From Terrisporobacter petrolearius (lineage in GTDB: Bacteria; Bacillota; Clostridia; Peptostreptococcales; Peptostreptococcaceae): DNA of 64,000 nucleotides. The DNA is taken from NCBI RefSeq assembly GCF_032598785.1, contig NZ_CP102984.1; one strand, 5' to 3'. The notes beneath the pieces were generated by a model. The model was not told the origin of the DNA, searched no databases, and saw nothing but the letters and a program-made list of their open reading frames with translations. Shown here one piece after another: positions 8,611 to 16,543 of this stretch; the first letter of the stretch is position 1, and the number at the start of each line of letters is the position of its first letter. The position numbers and the translations under genes are program-made.

Positions 8611-8928
8611 ATGTCTAAAAAATATAATAAATATAATAAAGAAGTAAAATTGAAAGCTGTAGATATGTATATAAATCAAGGTATGAGTGCAGTTAGTGTT
8701 GCTCGTTCTTTAGATATAAAAGATAAAACTCAGGTTCAAAGATGGGTTAAATTGTATAATGCCAAGGGTGAAACTGCCTTTGATGAAGAAACTAGAGGTA
8801 GAGCTACTGGTTATAAAAAAGGTAGACCTAAAACTAAATTTAATTCTATTGAAGAAGAATTAAATTATTTAAGGATGGAGAATGAATTCTTAAAAAAGTT
8901 ATATACCCTATCGGGCAAGAAAAAATAA
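8611..8928 (+). CDS. IS3-family transposase OrfA
   Basis: A 105-residue DNA-binding subunit with a helix-turn-helix (about residues 10-55; VKLKAVDMYINQGMSAVSVA) and a C-terminal leucine-zipper-like stretch (SIEEELNYLRMENEFLKKLY), as in IS150-type OrfA. I start at 8611 rather than 8572 because the G10 tract at 8597-8606 is the only ribosome-site-like sequence. Near the end, A_AAA_AAG at 8892-8898 is a standard -1 slippery heptamer that joins OrfA to OrfB. The protein alone should bind the inverted repeats and limit transposition. Confidence 0.88.
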   Translation: MSKKYNKYNKEVKLKAVDMYINQGMSAVSVARSLDIKDKTQVQRWVKLYNAKGETAFDEETRGRATGYKKGRPKTKFNSIEEELNYLRMENEFLKKLYTLSGKKK

Positions 8929-9791
8929 GTGATAGGTTCTTAATCATCAAGTCATTATCTCATAAGTATAGTGTTTCAAGTCTTTGTAAGTTAGCAGGAG
9001 TATCGCGAAGCGGCTATTATAAATGGATTAACAGACCTTTACAAACTACCGATAGGGATAAAGAAAATAACATTATAAAACAACACATTTTAGAGTTGCA
9101 TAAAAAATATAGAGGTACCTACGGTAGGAAAAGAATTTGTATATATTTAAATAGAGTTTTATCATTTGATGTAAATCATAAAAGAGTATATAGATTAATG
9201 AAAGAATTAGGAATCAAATCTGTTATTAGAAAAAAAGTATATAAGCGTAAATTCAAGACATCTAAAGTAGCTGATAATATACTGAATAGGAATTTTACAG
9301 CTACTAGACCACTAGAAAAAATATGCATGGATATAACATACATACCTGTTAGTAATAAGCCAGGTAAATTTATATATATGAATGCTGCAAAAGATTTATT
9401 TAATGGAGAAATTGTAGCATATGATATTAGTTCAAGAAACGATACATTATTAGTTCAAAATACAATAGATAAACTTTTAAATATGAACTTGCAAAAAAAC
9501 TGTATAATACATACAGATCAAGGGTTTCAGTATACTAGAAAACAATACTCATATAAGTTAAAAATTAATGGAATTAAGCAATCTATGTCTAGAAGAGGTG
9601 ACTGTTGGGATAACGCTCCTATTGAAAGTTTTTTTAGTCATCTAAAATGTGAACTAGTCTATCTAGTTGATACAAGAGATTCAAAAGAAATCACAAAACT
9701 TATAGAGGAATATATTTATTTCTACAATCACGAACGTGTACAAATAAAAAATGGCATGATTCCAGTTGAATACCGAACACATGCCGCTTGA
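8898..9791 (+). CDS. IS3-family transposase OrfB (expressed by -1 frameshift)
   Basis: This is the integrase half, read in the -1 frame after slippage at 8892-8898. It has an HTH_21-type linker (KKYRGTYGRKRICIYLNR) and an rve integrase core with the complete DDE set: Asp in ICMDITYIPV, Asp in HTDQG, Glu in DNAPIESFFSHLK. It ends in the usual VQIKNGMIPVEYR tail, and no inactivating stop is seen, so the transposase looks intact. The first in-frame ATG is only at 9096, inside the linker, which supports frameshift expression rather than a separate start. The right end of the element is split by another IS, so mobility is doubtful. Confidence 0.88.
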   Translation, partial: VIYPIGQEKISDRFLIIKSLSHKYSVSSLCKLAGVSRSGYYKWINRPLQTTDRDKENNIIKQHILELHKKYRGTYGRKRICIYLNRVLSFDVNHKRVYRLMKELGIKSVIRKKVYKRKFKTSKVADNILNRNFTATRPLEKICMDITYIPVSNKPGKFIYMNAAKDLFNGEIVAYDISSRNDTLLVQNTIDKLLNMNLQKNCIIHTDQGFQYTRKQYSYKLKINGIKQSMSRRGDCWDNAPIESFFSHLKCELVYLVDTRDSKEITKLIEEYIYFYNHERVQIKNGMIPVEYRTHAA

Positions 9792-9804
9792 AGTGCCTTT
9801 TTTA

Positions 9805-9812
9805 TGAGTGTC
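9805..9812. repeat. Left target-site duplication of the IS256-family element
   Basis: TGAGTGTC here is repeated directly at 11283-11290, immediately outside the two ends of the element. Eight bases is the usual duplication length for IS256 elements. Confidence 0.88.
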
Positions 9813-9858
9813 GAGACTGTGAAGTTTTTTCTGTAAATAGCTTTCTATGATAAGTTTA

Positions 9859-9897
9859 TTAAGGCATGGATATGAAAATTATGTATCCATGCCTTAA
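9859..9897. terminator. Hairpin in the left end of IS256 copy A
   Basis: TTAAGGCATGGATA and TATCCATGCCTTAA form a 14-bp perfect stem with an 11-base loop downstream of the transposase. A second hairpin with a T-run (ACACCTT / AAGGTGT, 9933-9957) faces the plus strand. They could block transcription entering from outside. Confidence 0.6.
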
Positions 9898-9974
9898 TTT
9901 GAATGTAATTCCAATTTAATTGCATGTCAAGTACACCTTGTAAAAAGGTGTTTTTTTTAGAAATAATTTGTTTT

Positions 9975-11198
9975 TTAAATAAGTCTTCCTTCATACATTA
10001 TTGATAATTCACCATAAACTTTGCCCCAATTTCTAAGGGGTAAGGTCCATTTTTTTGTTGCTTCAAAAGTAGCTAAATACAATGCTTTAAGTAATGATAC
10101 ATCACTTGGAAAAACGCTACGTTGACGATTTAAACGGCGATAGCTACTATTGAGACTTTCAATTGCATTAGTTGTATATATAACTTTACGAACGTCTGCA
10201 GAAAATTTAAAAATTGGACAAATAGCATCCCAGTTAGTTGACCAACTTTTCATGGCATTTGGATAATGATTTTGCCATTTTTCTGTTACACTAAGCATAA
10301 TCGCATGTCCTTGTTCTTCATTTGAAGCATGATAAATTGATTTTAAATCCTTTGCAAATTCTTTTTTATCTTTATCTGATACATGTTTTAAAGTGTTACG
10401 CACTTGATGAACTATACATCTTTGGTATTCTGTATTTGGAAAGGCTACATTAATTGAATCTTTTATACCTGTAAGTCCATCCGCACAAAGTATTAAAATA
10501 TCTTTAACACCTCTATTTTTTAATTCATTTAAAATTCCTAACCAATATTTACTGCTTTCATTTTGACCAATTTGAATACTTAGAACCTCTTTTTTACCAT
10601 TTTCATTCACCCCAAGGATAATATACGCTGCTAGTTTTTTAATTACATGATTATCTCTCACCGAAAAATGAACAGCATCAATAAATATTATAGGATAAAC
10701 CTCACTCAGCGGACGCTGTTGCCAATCTTTTATTTCAGGAAGTAACCTATCGGTTATATCAGAGACCATACCTTCGCTAACTTCAAATCCATATATATCA
10801 TCAATTTGATCTGAGATTTGACGAGTTGATAGCCCTCTAGCATACATAGAAATTATTTTTTGTTCGATACTTGAAATGTCTTTTTGTCTTTTTTTTACTA
10901 ACTGTGGCTCAAAAGTATTTTCGCGGTCTTGTGGTACATCAATTTCAAATTCACCATATTGGCTTCTAACCATTTTAGGCTTACTACCGTTACGTGAATT
11001 ACTAGATTCAGTTCTTTCATAAGGTTCATACCCTAAGTGATTATCTAGCTCCGCCTTAAGCATGCTCTCTATAGTTCCGCCAAGTAGATCTTTTAAGGCT
11101 TCTTGTATATCTTCAGCGCTTTGAATATCATACTCTTCAATTAAATTTGCTATGATATTTCTTTTTCCTTCGCTAAGCTTTTGTTTTCTTTTTCCCAT
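9975..11198 (-). CDS. IS256-family transposase (copy A)
   Basis: A 407-residue Mutator-type transposase (Transposase_mut), full length. It carries the catalytic acidic residues: Asp in IIFIDAVHFSVRDN, Asp in LILCADGLTGIKDS followed by the CxxH motif (RCIVHQVRNTL), and Glu in YTTNAIESLNSSYRRL. The N-terminus starts MGKRKQKLSEGKRN with a GGAGG site upstream. It is only 84 bp from the right end of the element, and that end faces the 3' end of the P-type ATPase, which reads in the same direction. No frameshift or stop is seen, so it is probably active. Confidence 0.95.
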   Translation of the reverse strand: MGKRKQKLSEGKRNIIANLIEEYDIQSAEDIQEALKDLLGGTIESMLKAELDNHLGYEPYERTESSNSRNGSKPKMVRSQYGEFEIDVPQDRENTFEPQLVKKRQKDISSIEQKIISMYARGLSTRQISDQIDDIYGFEVSEGMVSDITDRLLPEIKDWQQRPLSEVYPIIFIDAVHFSVRDNHVIKKLAAYIILGVNENGKKEVLSIQIGQNESSKYWLGILNELKNRGVKDILILCADGLTGIKDSINVAFPNTEYQRCIVHQVRNTLKHVSDKDKKEFAKDLKSIYHASNEEQGHAIMLSVTEKWQNHYPNAMKSWSTNWDAICPIFKFSADVRKVIYTTNAIESLNSSYRRLNRQRSVFPSDVSLLKALYLATFEATKKWTLPLRNWGKVYGELSIMYEGRLI

Positions 11199-11282
11199 AA
11201 TAAAACAGCCTCCTATAATAATTAAATATTATCATAGAAAGCTGTTGAATTTTGTTATTTACAGAGTTTTTTTCACACACTC

Positions 11283-11290
11283 TGAGTGTC
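11283..11290. repeat. Right target-site duplication of IS256 copy A
   Basis: A second copy of TGAGTGTC. Joining it to the left flank rebuilds the continuous IS3 right inverted repeat, which confirms the insertion order. Confidence 0.88.
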
Positions 11291-11315
11291 TACTTGACAG
11301 GGTCATAACTAAATG

Positions 11316-11328
11316 CAGTTCCTTTTTA
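11316..11328. terminator. Right half of a terminator split by the IS3 element
   Basis: CAGTTCCTTTTT here is the complement of AAAAAGGAACTG at 8507-8518, on the far side of both insertion sequences. Rejoined, they form a stem with T-runs at both ends, placed between the convergent aminotransferase (ends 8394) and ATPase (ends 11332) genes. Confidence 0.75.
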
Positions 11329-11331
11329 TAA

Positions 11332-13974
11332 TTATTTTGATTCATATCTTCTTTGTAAAAACTTAACTATTTCTACTATAGGTATTACTGTAAATGATAT
11401 TGCAAGAGATACACAATATTCTATTATTGATATACTCTCTAGTCCAAAAGCATTTGACAAGAATGGTATATAAATAACTGCAAGGGTAAGTAAAAGTGAT
11501 AATATCATTGCACACCACAAAAACTTATTATGAGACTTTATAGTAAATACAGAACCTCTTCTAGATCTAAGGTTAAATGAGTGGAATATTTCCGCCATTG
11601 ACATAGTTAAAAATGCCATTGTCATTCCATCTGCACTGTTTACAAACTCCCAAACTCCACTTTCCATATAGTGGCCAACTACATAGGCAACTATAGTTAT
11701 TATGGCTATCATAAACCCTTGCCATATTATATCAATACTTACTCCACCAGCAAATATACTCTCTTTGGAATTTCTAGGTGATCTTTTCATTATATCACCT
11801 TCTGCTTTTTCTGTTCCAAGAGCTAAAGCTGGAAAACAATCAGTAATTAAATTAATCCACAATAGATGAACAGGTTTTAAAATTACAAAACCTACTAAAG
11901 TTGCAAAGAATATTGCTACAACCTCACTAAGGTTTGATGATAATAAGAACTGGATAGATTTTCTAATATTATCATAAATTCTTCTGCCTTCTTCTACTGC
12001 ATGAACTATAGTTGCAAAATTATCATCAGCAAGAACCATATCCGATACGTTTTTAGTGACATCTGTGCCAGTTACACCCATTCCTAAACCAATATCCGCG
12101 CTTTTTATAGCTGGTGCATCATTTACCCCATCTCCTGTCATAGCAGAAATTTTCCCTTTTCTCTTCCATGTATTTACTATTCTAACCTTGTGTTCTGGCT
12201 GAACTCTAGCATAAACTGAGTATTTTTCTATATCCTTTTCAAACTCTTCATCACTAATTTCATTAAGCATTGCACCTGTTATAGCTTCACTACCATCTTT
12301 TATTATTCCTAGTTCCATGGCTATGGCAACTGCTGTATCTTTGTGGTCTCCTGTAATCATAATAGGTCTAATTCCTGCACTATTACATTCTTTTATAGCA
12401 TCTACTACTTCTTCTCTTACTGGATCGATCATTCCTGTAAGACCTACAAATATAAGATTATTTTCTAATGCTTCGCTGGTAATCTCTTTTGGTACTTCTT
12501 TATAATATCTTACAGCAGAACATAAAACTCTCAGAGCTTTATCAGCCATATCTTTATTTTCTTTAATTACTTTATTTCTAATTTCTTCGCTTAAATCTTC
12601 TATTTTATTATTTATTAATATCTTATTGCAACGTTTTAATATTACATCAGGAGCTCCTTTTGTATATTGTACATAATTATCTTTGATTTTATGAATAGTA
12701 GTCATCATTTTTCTGTTTGAATCAAAAGGTAGTTCCTTAACACGAATTTCAGTTTTTACTAAATCATTTTTATTTAGACCTAATTTGTATGCATAATTTA
12801 CTAAAGCACATTCTGTCGGTTCTCCTATAGCTTTTTTGCTTTCTTCATCTACTACTGCATCGCTACAAAGTGCCATGGATTTTGCTAAAAGTTTTTCATC
12901 ATCTCCATAATGTTTGACAACAGTCATCTTATTTTGTGTTAAAGTTCCTGTTTTGTCTGAACAAATAATTTGAGCACAACCTAAAGTTTCTACTGCCGTT
13001 AGTTTTCTTATAATCGCACTTTTCTTAGACATATTTGTAACCCCAATAGCTAAAACTATTGTAACAACTGTAGCTAAGCCTTCTGGTATGGCTGCCACCG
13101 CCAAACTTACCGCAACCATAAATGTATCTATAAGTACTTTCCCATTTAAATCAGGATAGGATTTTCCAAGGGTAAATAAAAATATAAAAATACATATTCC
13201 TATAACTAAAAAACTAAGTGTTTTGCTAAGTTGACTTAGTTTAACTTGTAAAGGAGTTTGACTTTCTTTTGTATTAGAAAGTACATGAGCTATTTTTCCC
13301 ATTTCTGTATTCATTCCTGTTGCTGTTATTATAGCTTTCCCACGGCCATAAACAACTGAGCTACCCATGTATACCATATTTTTTCTATCACCTAAAGATA
13401 TATCTTTTTCACCAGATGATAATGACAATGTATCACTATGCTTTGTCACTGCTACAGATTCCCCTGTTAAGGCAGCTTCTTCCATTTTCAAACTTGCACT
13501 TTCTATAATTCTTCCATCAGCTGGTACTGCATCTCCCGCTTCTAATAAAACAATATCTCCTAAAACAACTTCTTCACTTTTAATTATTAATTGTTTATTA
13601 TTTCTTATTACTTTACAGGTTGATGCAGTCATACTTTGTAAAGCCTCTATAGCTTTTTCTGATTTATTTTCTTGATACACTCCAAGTATTCCATTGATTA
13701 TTACTACTGTAAATATAATAAAGACATCTGTAAAAGACTCATTAGCATAAGCCGCTATTATACCTGATATTATAGCAGCTACAATAAGAATAATCGTCAT
13801 AGGATTAGTTAATTCTTTTAAAAATTTTATAATTATTGGTGTTTTCTTACCCTCCTCAAGTTTATTTAATCCATTTTCTTTTAATCTAATTGTACTCTCT
13901 TCTTCGCTTATTCCTTCAAAACCAGATCCTAATGAGTCTAATGTTTCTTTGTAGTTAGCCAAGTATTCTCTCAT
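11332..13974 (-). CDS. P-type cation-transporting ATPase (Ca2+/Mn2+ type)
   Basis: 880 residues, full length for P2-type (SERCA/PMCA-like) ATPases. In order: an N-terminal cation-ATPase domain (LDSLGSGFEGISEEEST), a first membrane pair, the actuator motif TGES, the phosphorylation site ICSDKTGTLTQNKM with Asp near residue 340, a nucleotide-binding domain with KGAPD, the hinge TGDGVNDAPA near residue 610, and six C-terminal membrane helices. It pumps divalent cations out of the cytoplasm. The leader resembles a yybP-ykoY Mn2+ riboswitch, which favours Mn2+ efflux, as shown for some lactococcal homologues. GGAGG precedes the ATG. Ca2+ remains possible. Confidence 0.92.
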   Translation of the reverse strand: MREYLANYKETLDSLGSGFEGISEEESTIRLKENGLNKLEEGKKTPIIIKFLKELTNPMTIILIVAAIISGIIAAYANESFTDVFIIFTVVIINGILGVYQENKSEKAIEALQSMTASTCKVIRNNKQLIIKSEEVVLGDIVLLEAGDAVPADGRIIESASLKMEEAALTGESVAVTKHSDTLSLSSGEKDISLGDRKNMVYMGSSVVYGRGKAIITATGMNTEMGKIAHVLSNTKESQTPLQVKLSQLSKTLSFLVIGICIFIFLFTLGKSYPDLNGKVLIDTFMVAVSLAVAAIPEGLATVVTIVLAIGVTNMSKKSAIIRKLTAVETLGCAQIICSDKTGTLTQNKMTVVKHYGDDEKLLAKSMALCSDAVVDEESKKAIGEPTECALVNYAYKLGLNKNDLVKTEIRVKELPFDSNRKMMTTIHKIKDNYVQYTKGAPDVILKRCNKILINNKIEDLSEEIRNKVIKENKDMADKALRVLCSAVRYYKEVPKEITSEALENNLIFVGLTGMIDPVREEVVDAIKECNSAGIRPIMITGDHKDTAVAIAMELGIIKDGSEAITGAMLNEISDEEFEKDIEKYSVYARVQPEHKVRIVNTWKRKGKISAMTGDGVNDAPAIKSADIGLGMGVTGTDVTKNVSDMVLADDNFATIVHAVEEGRRIYDNIRKSIQFLLSSNLSEVVAIFFATLVGFVILKPVHLLWINLITDCFPALALGTEKAEGDIMKRSPRNSKESIFAGGVSIDIIWQGFMIAIITIVAYVVGHYMESGVWEFVNSADGMTMAFLTMSMAEIFHSFNLRSRRGSVFTIKSHNKFLWCAMILSLLLTLAVIYIPFLSNAFGLESISIIEYCVSLAISFTVIPIVEIVKFLQRRYESK

Positions 13975-14007
13975 TTTGTTACCTCCTTCTTATTATAAAA
14001 TATAAAA

Positions 14008-14143
14008 AATGAGACCTATGCATAGAAAAATCTATACACAAGTCTCATTCATTAAGGTAAACCAGACTGAATTCTCAGCCAAGATGTTGACTTACCTCGC
14101 ATATACTGCGGAATTACTCCCTCGTGGATTAACTTACTTTAAT
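14008..14143 (-). promoter_or_regulatory. Probable yybP-ykoY (Mn2+) riboswitch with terminator
   Basis: Upstream of the ATPase on the minus strand, ATTAAAGTAAG (from 14143) can pair with TTTACCTTAAT (to 14051), enclosing a branched fold. Inside are GAGGGAGTAAT, a CGCA/TGCG hairpin, GTCAACAT, and CTTGGCTGAGAATTCAGTC. A long hairpin follows (AATGAGAC ... GTCTCATT, 14008-14049) with a T-run, forming an intrinsic terminator just before the ribosome site. GGGAGTA, GTCAACA and the position before a P2 ATPase fit my memory of yybP-ykoY elements, which turn on Mn2+ efflux genes. No covariance search could be run. Confidence 0.68.
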
Positions 14144-14240
14144 ACTATATTTTTAGTATATTATAATTTTATTTATTTTAGAATAATTTTCCATATTTTT
14201 TTTTATTATTTTACATAAAGTTAACATGTTTGTATTATGT

Positions 14241-14268
14241 AAAAAGGTAGAACTAAAAGCCCTACCTT
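14241..14268 (-). terminator. Terminator after the cysteine-rich protein gene
   Basis: On the minus strand AAGGTAG and CTACCTT form a stem around an 11-base loop, followed by TTT. Confidence 0.7.
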
Positions 14269-14288
14269 CTCCCCCTATTTAATTGACC

Positions 14289-15380
14289 CTATTTATTATA
14301 AGGCATTTGTTGCATCATTTGCTGCATATACATATAATAATTCATCCACATCTCATCATATTCATTAGTATAAGGAGACATATTAGAATTATCTAAAGAT
14401 GGATATTTATTAGTAAAGTTACCCATACACTGCATTGGTGCCATATTATACATTGGACTTACATAAGTTGAACATGAATTTTCAAAAGAGCAATCATTAT
14501 CCATATCTACATAAATTATTTCATCGTAACATTTACATGTCTTTTCTACTATAGATTCACAAGTATTTTTACAAGGTTTTTTACATCCACAAGATGGCAT
14601 TGAAGGCATACTAGTTCCCATGTCCATTTTATGTTGTACTGATGGATTTGATACACAATTATTTTCACAGTTTTTCAATTTATTACCACATTTATCTAGC
14701 ATTTCTTCACATTTCTTAGACTTACCTTCATACTCTTTTATCTTATCCCCTGCTGTTTTATAACATTCTAATGCCTTTTCATCATATTTTAATGCTTGAT
14801 TGTATAAACATTTAGCCTTATCATTATAAGTTTCTGCTTTTTCATATAAACATTTCGCTCTTTCACAATTATCCTTAGCTTCTCTTTCTATACATTCTGC
14901 TTCTTTATTTAAAGCTTTAGCTTTTTCACACAATTCTTGTGCTCTTTGCATTAATTCTTTTGCTTTACACTCATCATTTCTAGCTTGATTTTCACTTTTG
15001 TTTGCATTTTGTAATAAATTACATGCCTTTTGTGATAATAATTTAGCACTCTTTTCACATTCTTTAGCTTGGTTAAATGTTTGTGTCGCATCTACTTCAT
15101 ATTTGCAAGCTTTTTCAAATAATTCTTCTGCTTTTTTAGCTAGCTCCACACATTTATCTACACAAGTTATCTCATAATCCCCACAAGGACACTCTACGTA
15201 AGAAGCTATTGGTTTCTTTTCAGTATGACATGGTTTACAAGATGAAATAGGTGTACATTCTACTGCAGTTTCACATGGTTTGCAAACTTCGCATTTTTTA
15301 ATAGTTTTTACAGTTTCAACTGGTTTACAAGCTTCTTTTTGAGGAGTGCAAGAACAAGATTGTTTCTTCTTTTTTTTCAT
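14289..15380 (-). CDS. Cysteine-rich coiled-coil protein, putative spore-surface protein
   Basis: 363 residues with 36 cysteines (about 10%). Three parts are visible. A basic, Cys-rich N-terminus (residues 1-75) begins MKKKKKQSCSCT and has CxxC-like pairs. A long helical, heptad-patterned middle (about 78-240) has repeats of the kind AKxLxxKAxxLxEKA, with a Cys at many repeat ends. The C-terminus has a second Cys cluster (SCGCKKPCKNTC) and a Met/Tyr/Gln-rich tail (MNYYMYMQQMMQQMPYN). There is no signal peptide. The make-up recalls cross-linked spore coat or exosporium proteins of clostridia, but I cannot match it to a named one. GGAG precedes the ATG. A CATATAATT box at about 15444-15452 resembles a sigma-K -10 element. 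Confidence 0.7.
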   Translation of the reverse strand: MKKKKKQSCSCTPQKEACKPVETVKTIKKCEVCKPCETAVECTPISSCKPCHTEKKPIASYVECPCGDYEITCVDKCVELAKKAEELFEKACKYEVDATQTFNQAKECEKSAKLLSQKACNLLQNANKSENQARNDECKAKELMQRAQELCEKAKALNKEAECIEREAKDNCERAKCLYEKAETYNDKAKCLYNQALKYDEKALECYKTAGDKIKEYEGKSKKCEEMLDKCGNKLKNCENNCVSNPSVQHKMDMGTSMPSMPSCGCKKPCKNTCESIVEKTCKCYDEIIYVDMDNDCSFENSCSTYVSPMYNMAPMQCMGNFTNKYPSLDNSNMSPYTNEYDEMWMNYYMYMQQMMQQMPYNK

Positions 15381-15486
15381 AATAAGTCAAACTCCTTTTG
15401 TTGTTTTTATTCCATAAGCCCTAAAACTTATGTTACTTAATATAATTATATGAAAAGCCTGTGATGTGGTTACTTATTGTAATATA

Positions 15487-15522
15487 AAAAAACAATACAA
15501 ATAGGCTTTACTTGTATTGTTT
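15487..15522 (-). terminator. Terminator of the padR operon
   Basis: AAACAATACAA and TTGTATTGTTT form an 11-bp stem with an 11-base loop followed, on the minus strand, by a T-run. Confidence 0.8.
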
Positions 15523-15538
15523 AAGTTTAAAAATATTT

Positions 15539-16543
15539 TTAATTGAAATATATATTTGTTGCTTGAATGTTTACTTTATATTCATTTTTTAAGTCTTTAT
15601 TAATAGTTTTTTTAAATTCTTTTAAATCATAATCATTTTCATCATTAAAATCTCTTTGTAAAAATTCATTAAGAACAATATTTTCATAGGCTTTTATATC
15701 AAATTTAAATTTATATCTATCAAGAGGAAGATTAAGATTAACCTCTGACTTATACCCATCTATAGTGAGATTTTTACTTATTGGTAAATTGGACTCTATA
15801 TTAATATTGATGTTATCTAAATTATTAGATTTTATAGTAACTTTATTAGGTAAATACTTTTCAATATCTTCTAAATTATACTTATCACTCTCTATATAAA
15901 CATCATTGCTATAAATATTTACTTCTTTTATACCTAGTATTTCCCCCAGTTGAAGTGATACATAATTTTGTGAACTTATACTCAATTTATTTAAATTTTT
16001 AACTTCATTAGGCAGTGATAAAGACCCACTGTATGTTTCAAAGGAAAACTCATTTAAAAATATATCATTTTCAATAGTTAATGATCCACTTTTGCTTATA
16101 ACTTTTAAATTAATATCTTTAGGTACATATATTGTTATCATGTTCGTATGATTAGAAAATGCATTTTCTAAAATCTTAGATGTAAAGTCATCTACACTTT
16201 TAATTTTACCCATAGATAAATTCTTATCTACTTCTTTAACTGACAGTATTTTATCATTATCTCTAACCTGTATATCCCTATTTTCATAAAGTCCTCTAGA
16301 TTTAACTACTATCTTATTTGTATTGCTTTTAACTATTTTTGTATTAACATAATTAGTATTTATATTTAATTCCTCTACGTCAATATTTTTTTCATATATT
16401 GTCTTTTCCATATTTACTTGCTCATCAAAATCTTGTAATTTATTTATAAAATAAGGCATAGAGAAAAAACCTGACCATACAGTTCCAATTAATCCTACTA
16501 CAATTAAAACTATAGCAAATATTGATAATTTTTTATTCATCAT
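15539..16543 (-). CDS. DUF4097-family protein (membrane-anchored beta-solenoid-like)
   Basis: An N-terminal membrane segment (about residues 6-25, FAIVLIVVGLIGTVWSGFF) is followed by about 310 residues of short alternating beta strands (NINTNYVNTKIVKSNTNKIV; LKVISKSGSLTIEN), typical of the DUF4097 putative adhesin fold seen in LiaG/YvlB-like proteins. I start at ATGATG (16543/16540) because GGAGGT lies 5-8 bases upstream. The start overlaps the end of the HAAS-domain gene, so the two are translationally coupled. The padR-HAAS-DUF4097 set is a common envelope-stress module in Firmicutes; its molecular role is not established. Confidence 0.83.
   Translation of the reverse strand: MMNKKLSIFAIVLIVVGLIGTVWSGFFSMPYFINKLQDFDEQVNMEKTIYEKNIDVEELNINTNYVNTKIVKSNTNKIVVKSRGLYENRDIQVRDNDKILSVKEVDKNLSMGKIKSVDDFTSKILENAFSNHTNMITIYVPKDINLKVISKSGSLTIENDIFLNEFSFETYSGSLSLPNEVKNLNKLSISSQNYVSLQLGEILGIKEVNIYSNDVYIESDKYNLEDIEKYLPNKVTIKSNNLDNININIESNLPISKNLTIDGYKSEVNLNLPLDRYKFKFDIKAYENIVLNEFLQRDFNDENDYDLKEFKKTINKDLKNEYKVNIQATNIYFN

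Larger units (their letters stand above)
8531..9812 (+). mobile_element. IS3-family insertion sequence, interrupted by an IS256-family element
   Basis: The left inverted repeat (about 8531-8565, containing AGTAGACACATAAAAAAAGG) matches the complement of the right one, which is now in two pieces: 9793-9812 (GTGCCTTTTTTATGAGTGTC) and 11291-11305 (TACTTGACAGGGTCA). Between them sit orfA and orfB with a frameshift signal. Outer boundaries are uncertain by a few bases, because a target duplication is not obvious; ATAA (8531-8534 and 11305-11308) is one candidate. The element lies inside the loop of a terminator hairpin. Confidence 0.85.
9813..11282 (-). mobile_element. IS256-family insertion sequence (copy A)
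   Basis: The 1,470-bp element has imperfect inverted ends: GAGACTGTGAAGTTTTTTCT at the left and the complement GAGTGTGTGAAAAAAACTCT at the right. Both continue into CTGTAAATA and AGCTTTCTATGATAA, with 12 bases missing at the left. It carries one transposase gene on the minus strand and two hairpins at the left end (9859-9897; 9933-9957). It is flanked by TGAGTGTC duplications and sits inside the right inverted repeat of the IS3 element. Confidence 0.92.

Noticed and set aside
14009..14218. 69-codon plus-strand reading frame
   Set aside because: It lies wholly across the structured leader of the ATPase gene on the other strand and has no ribosome site; the RNA fold explains the sequence better.
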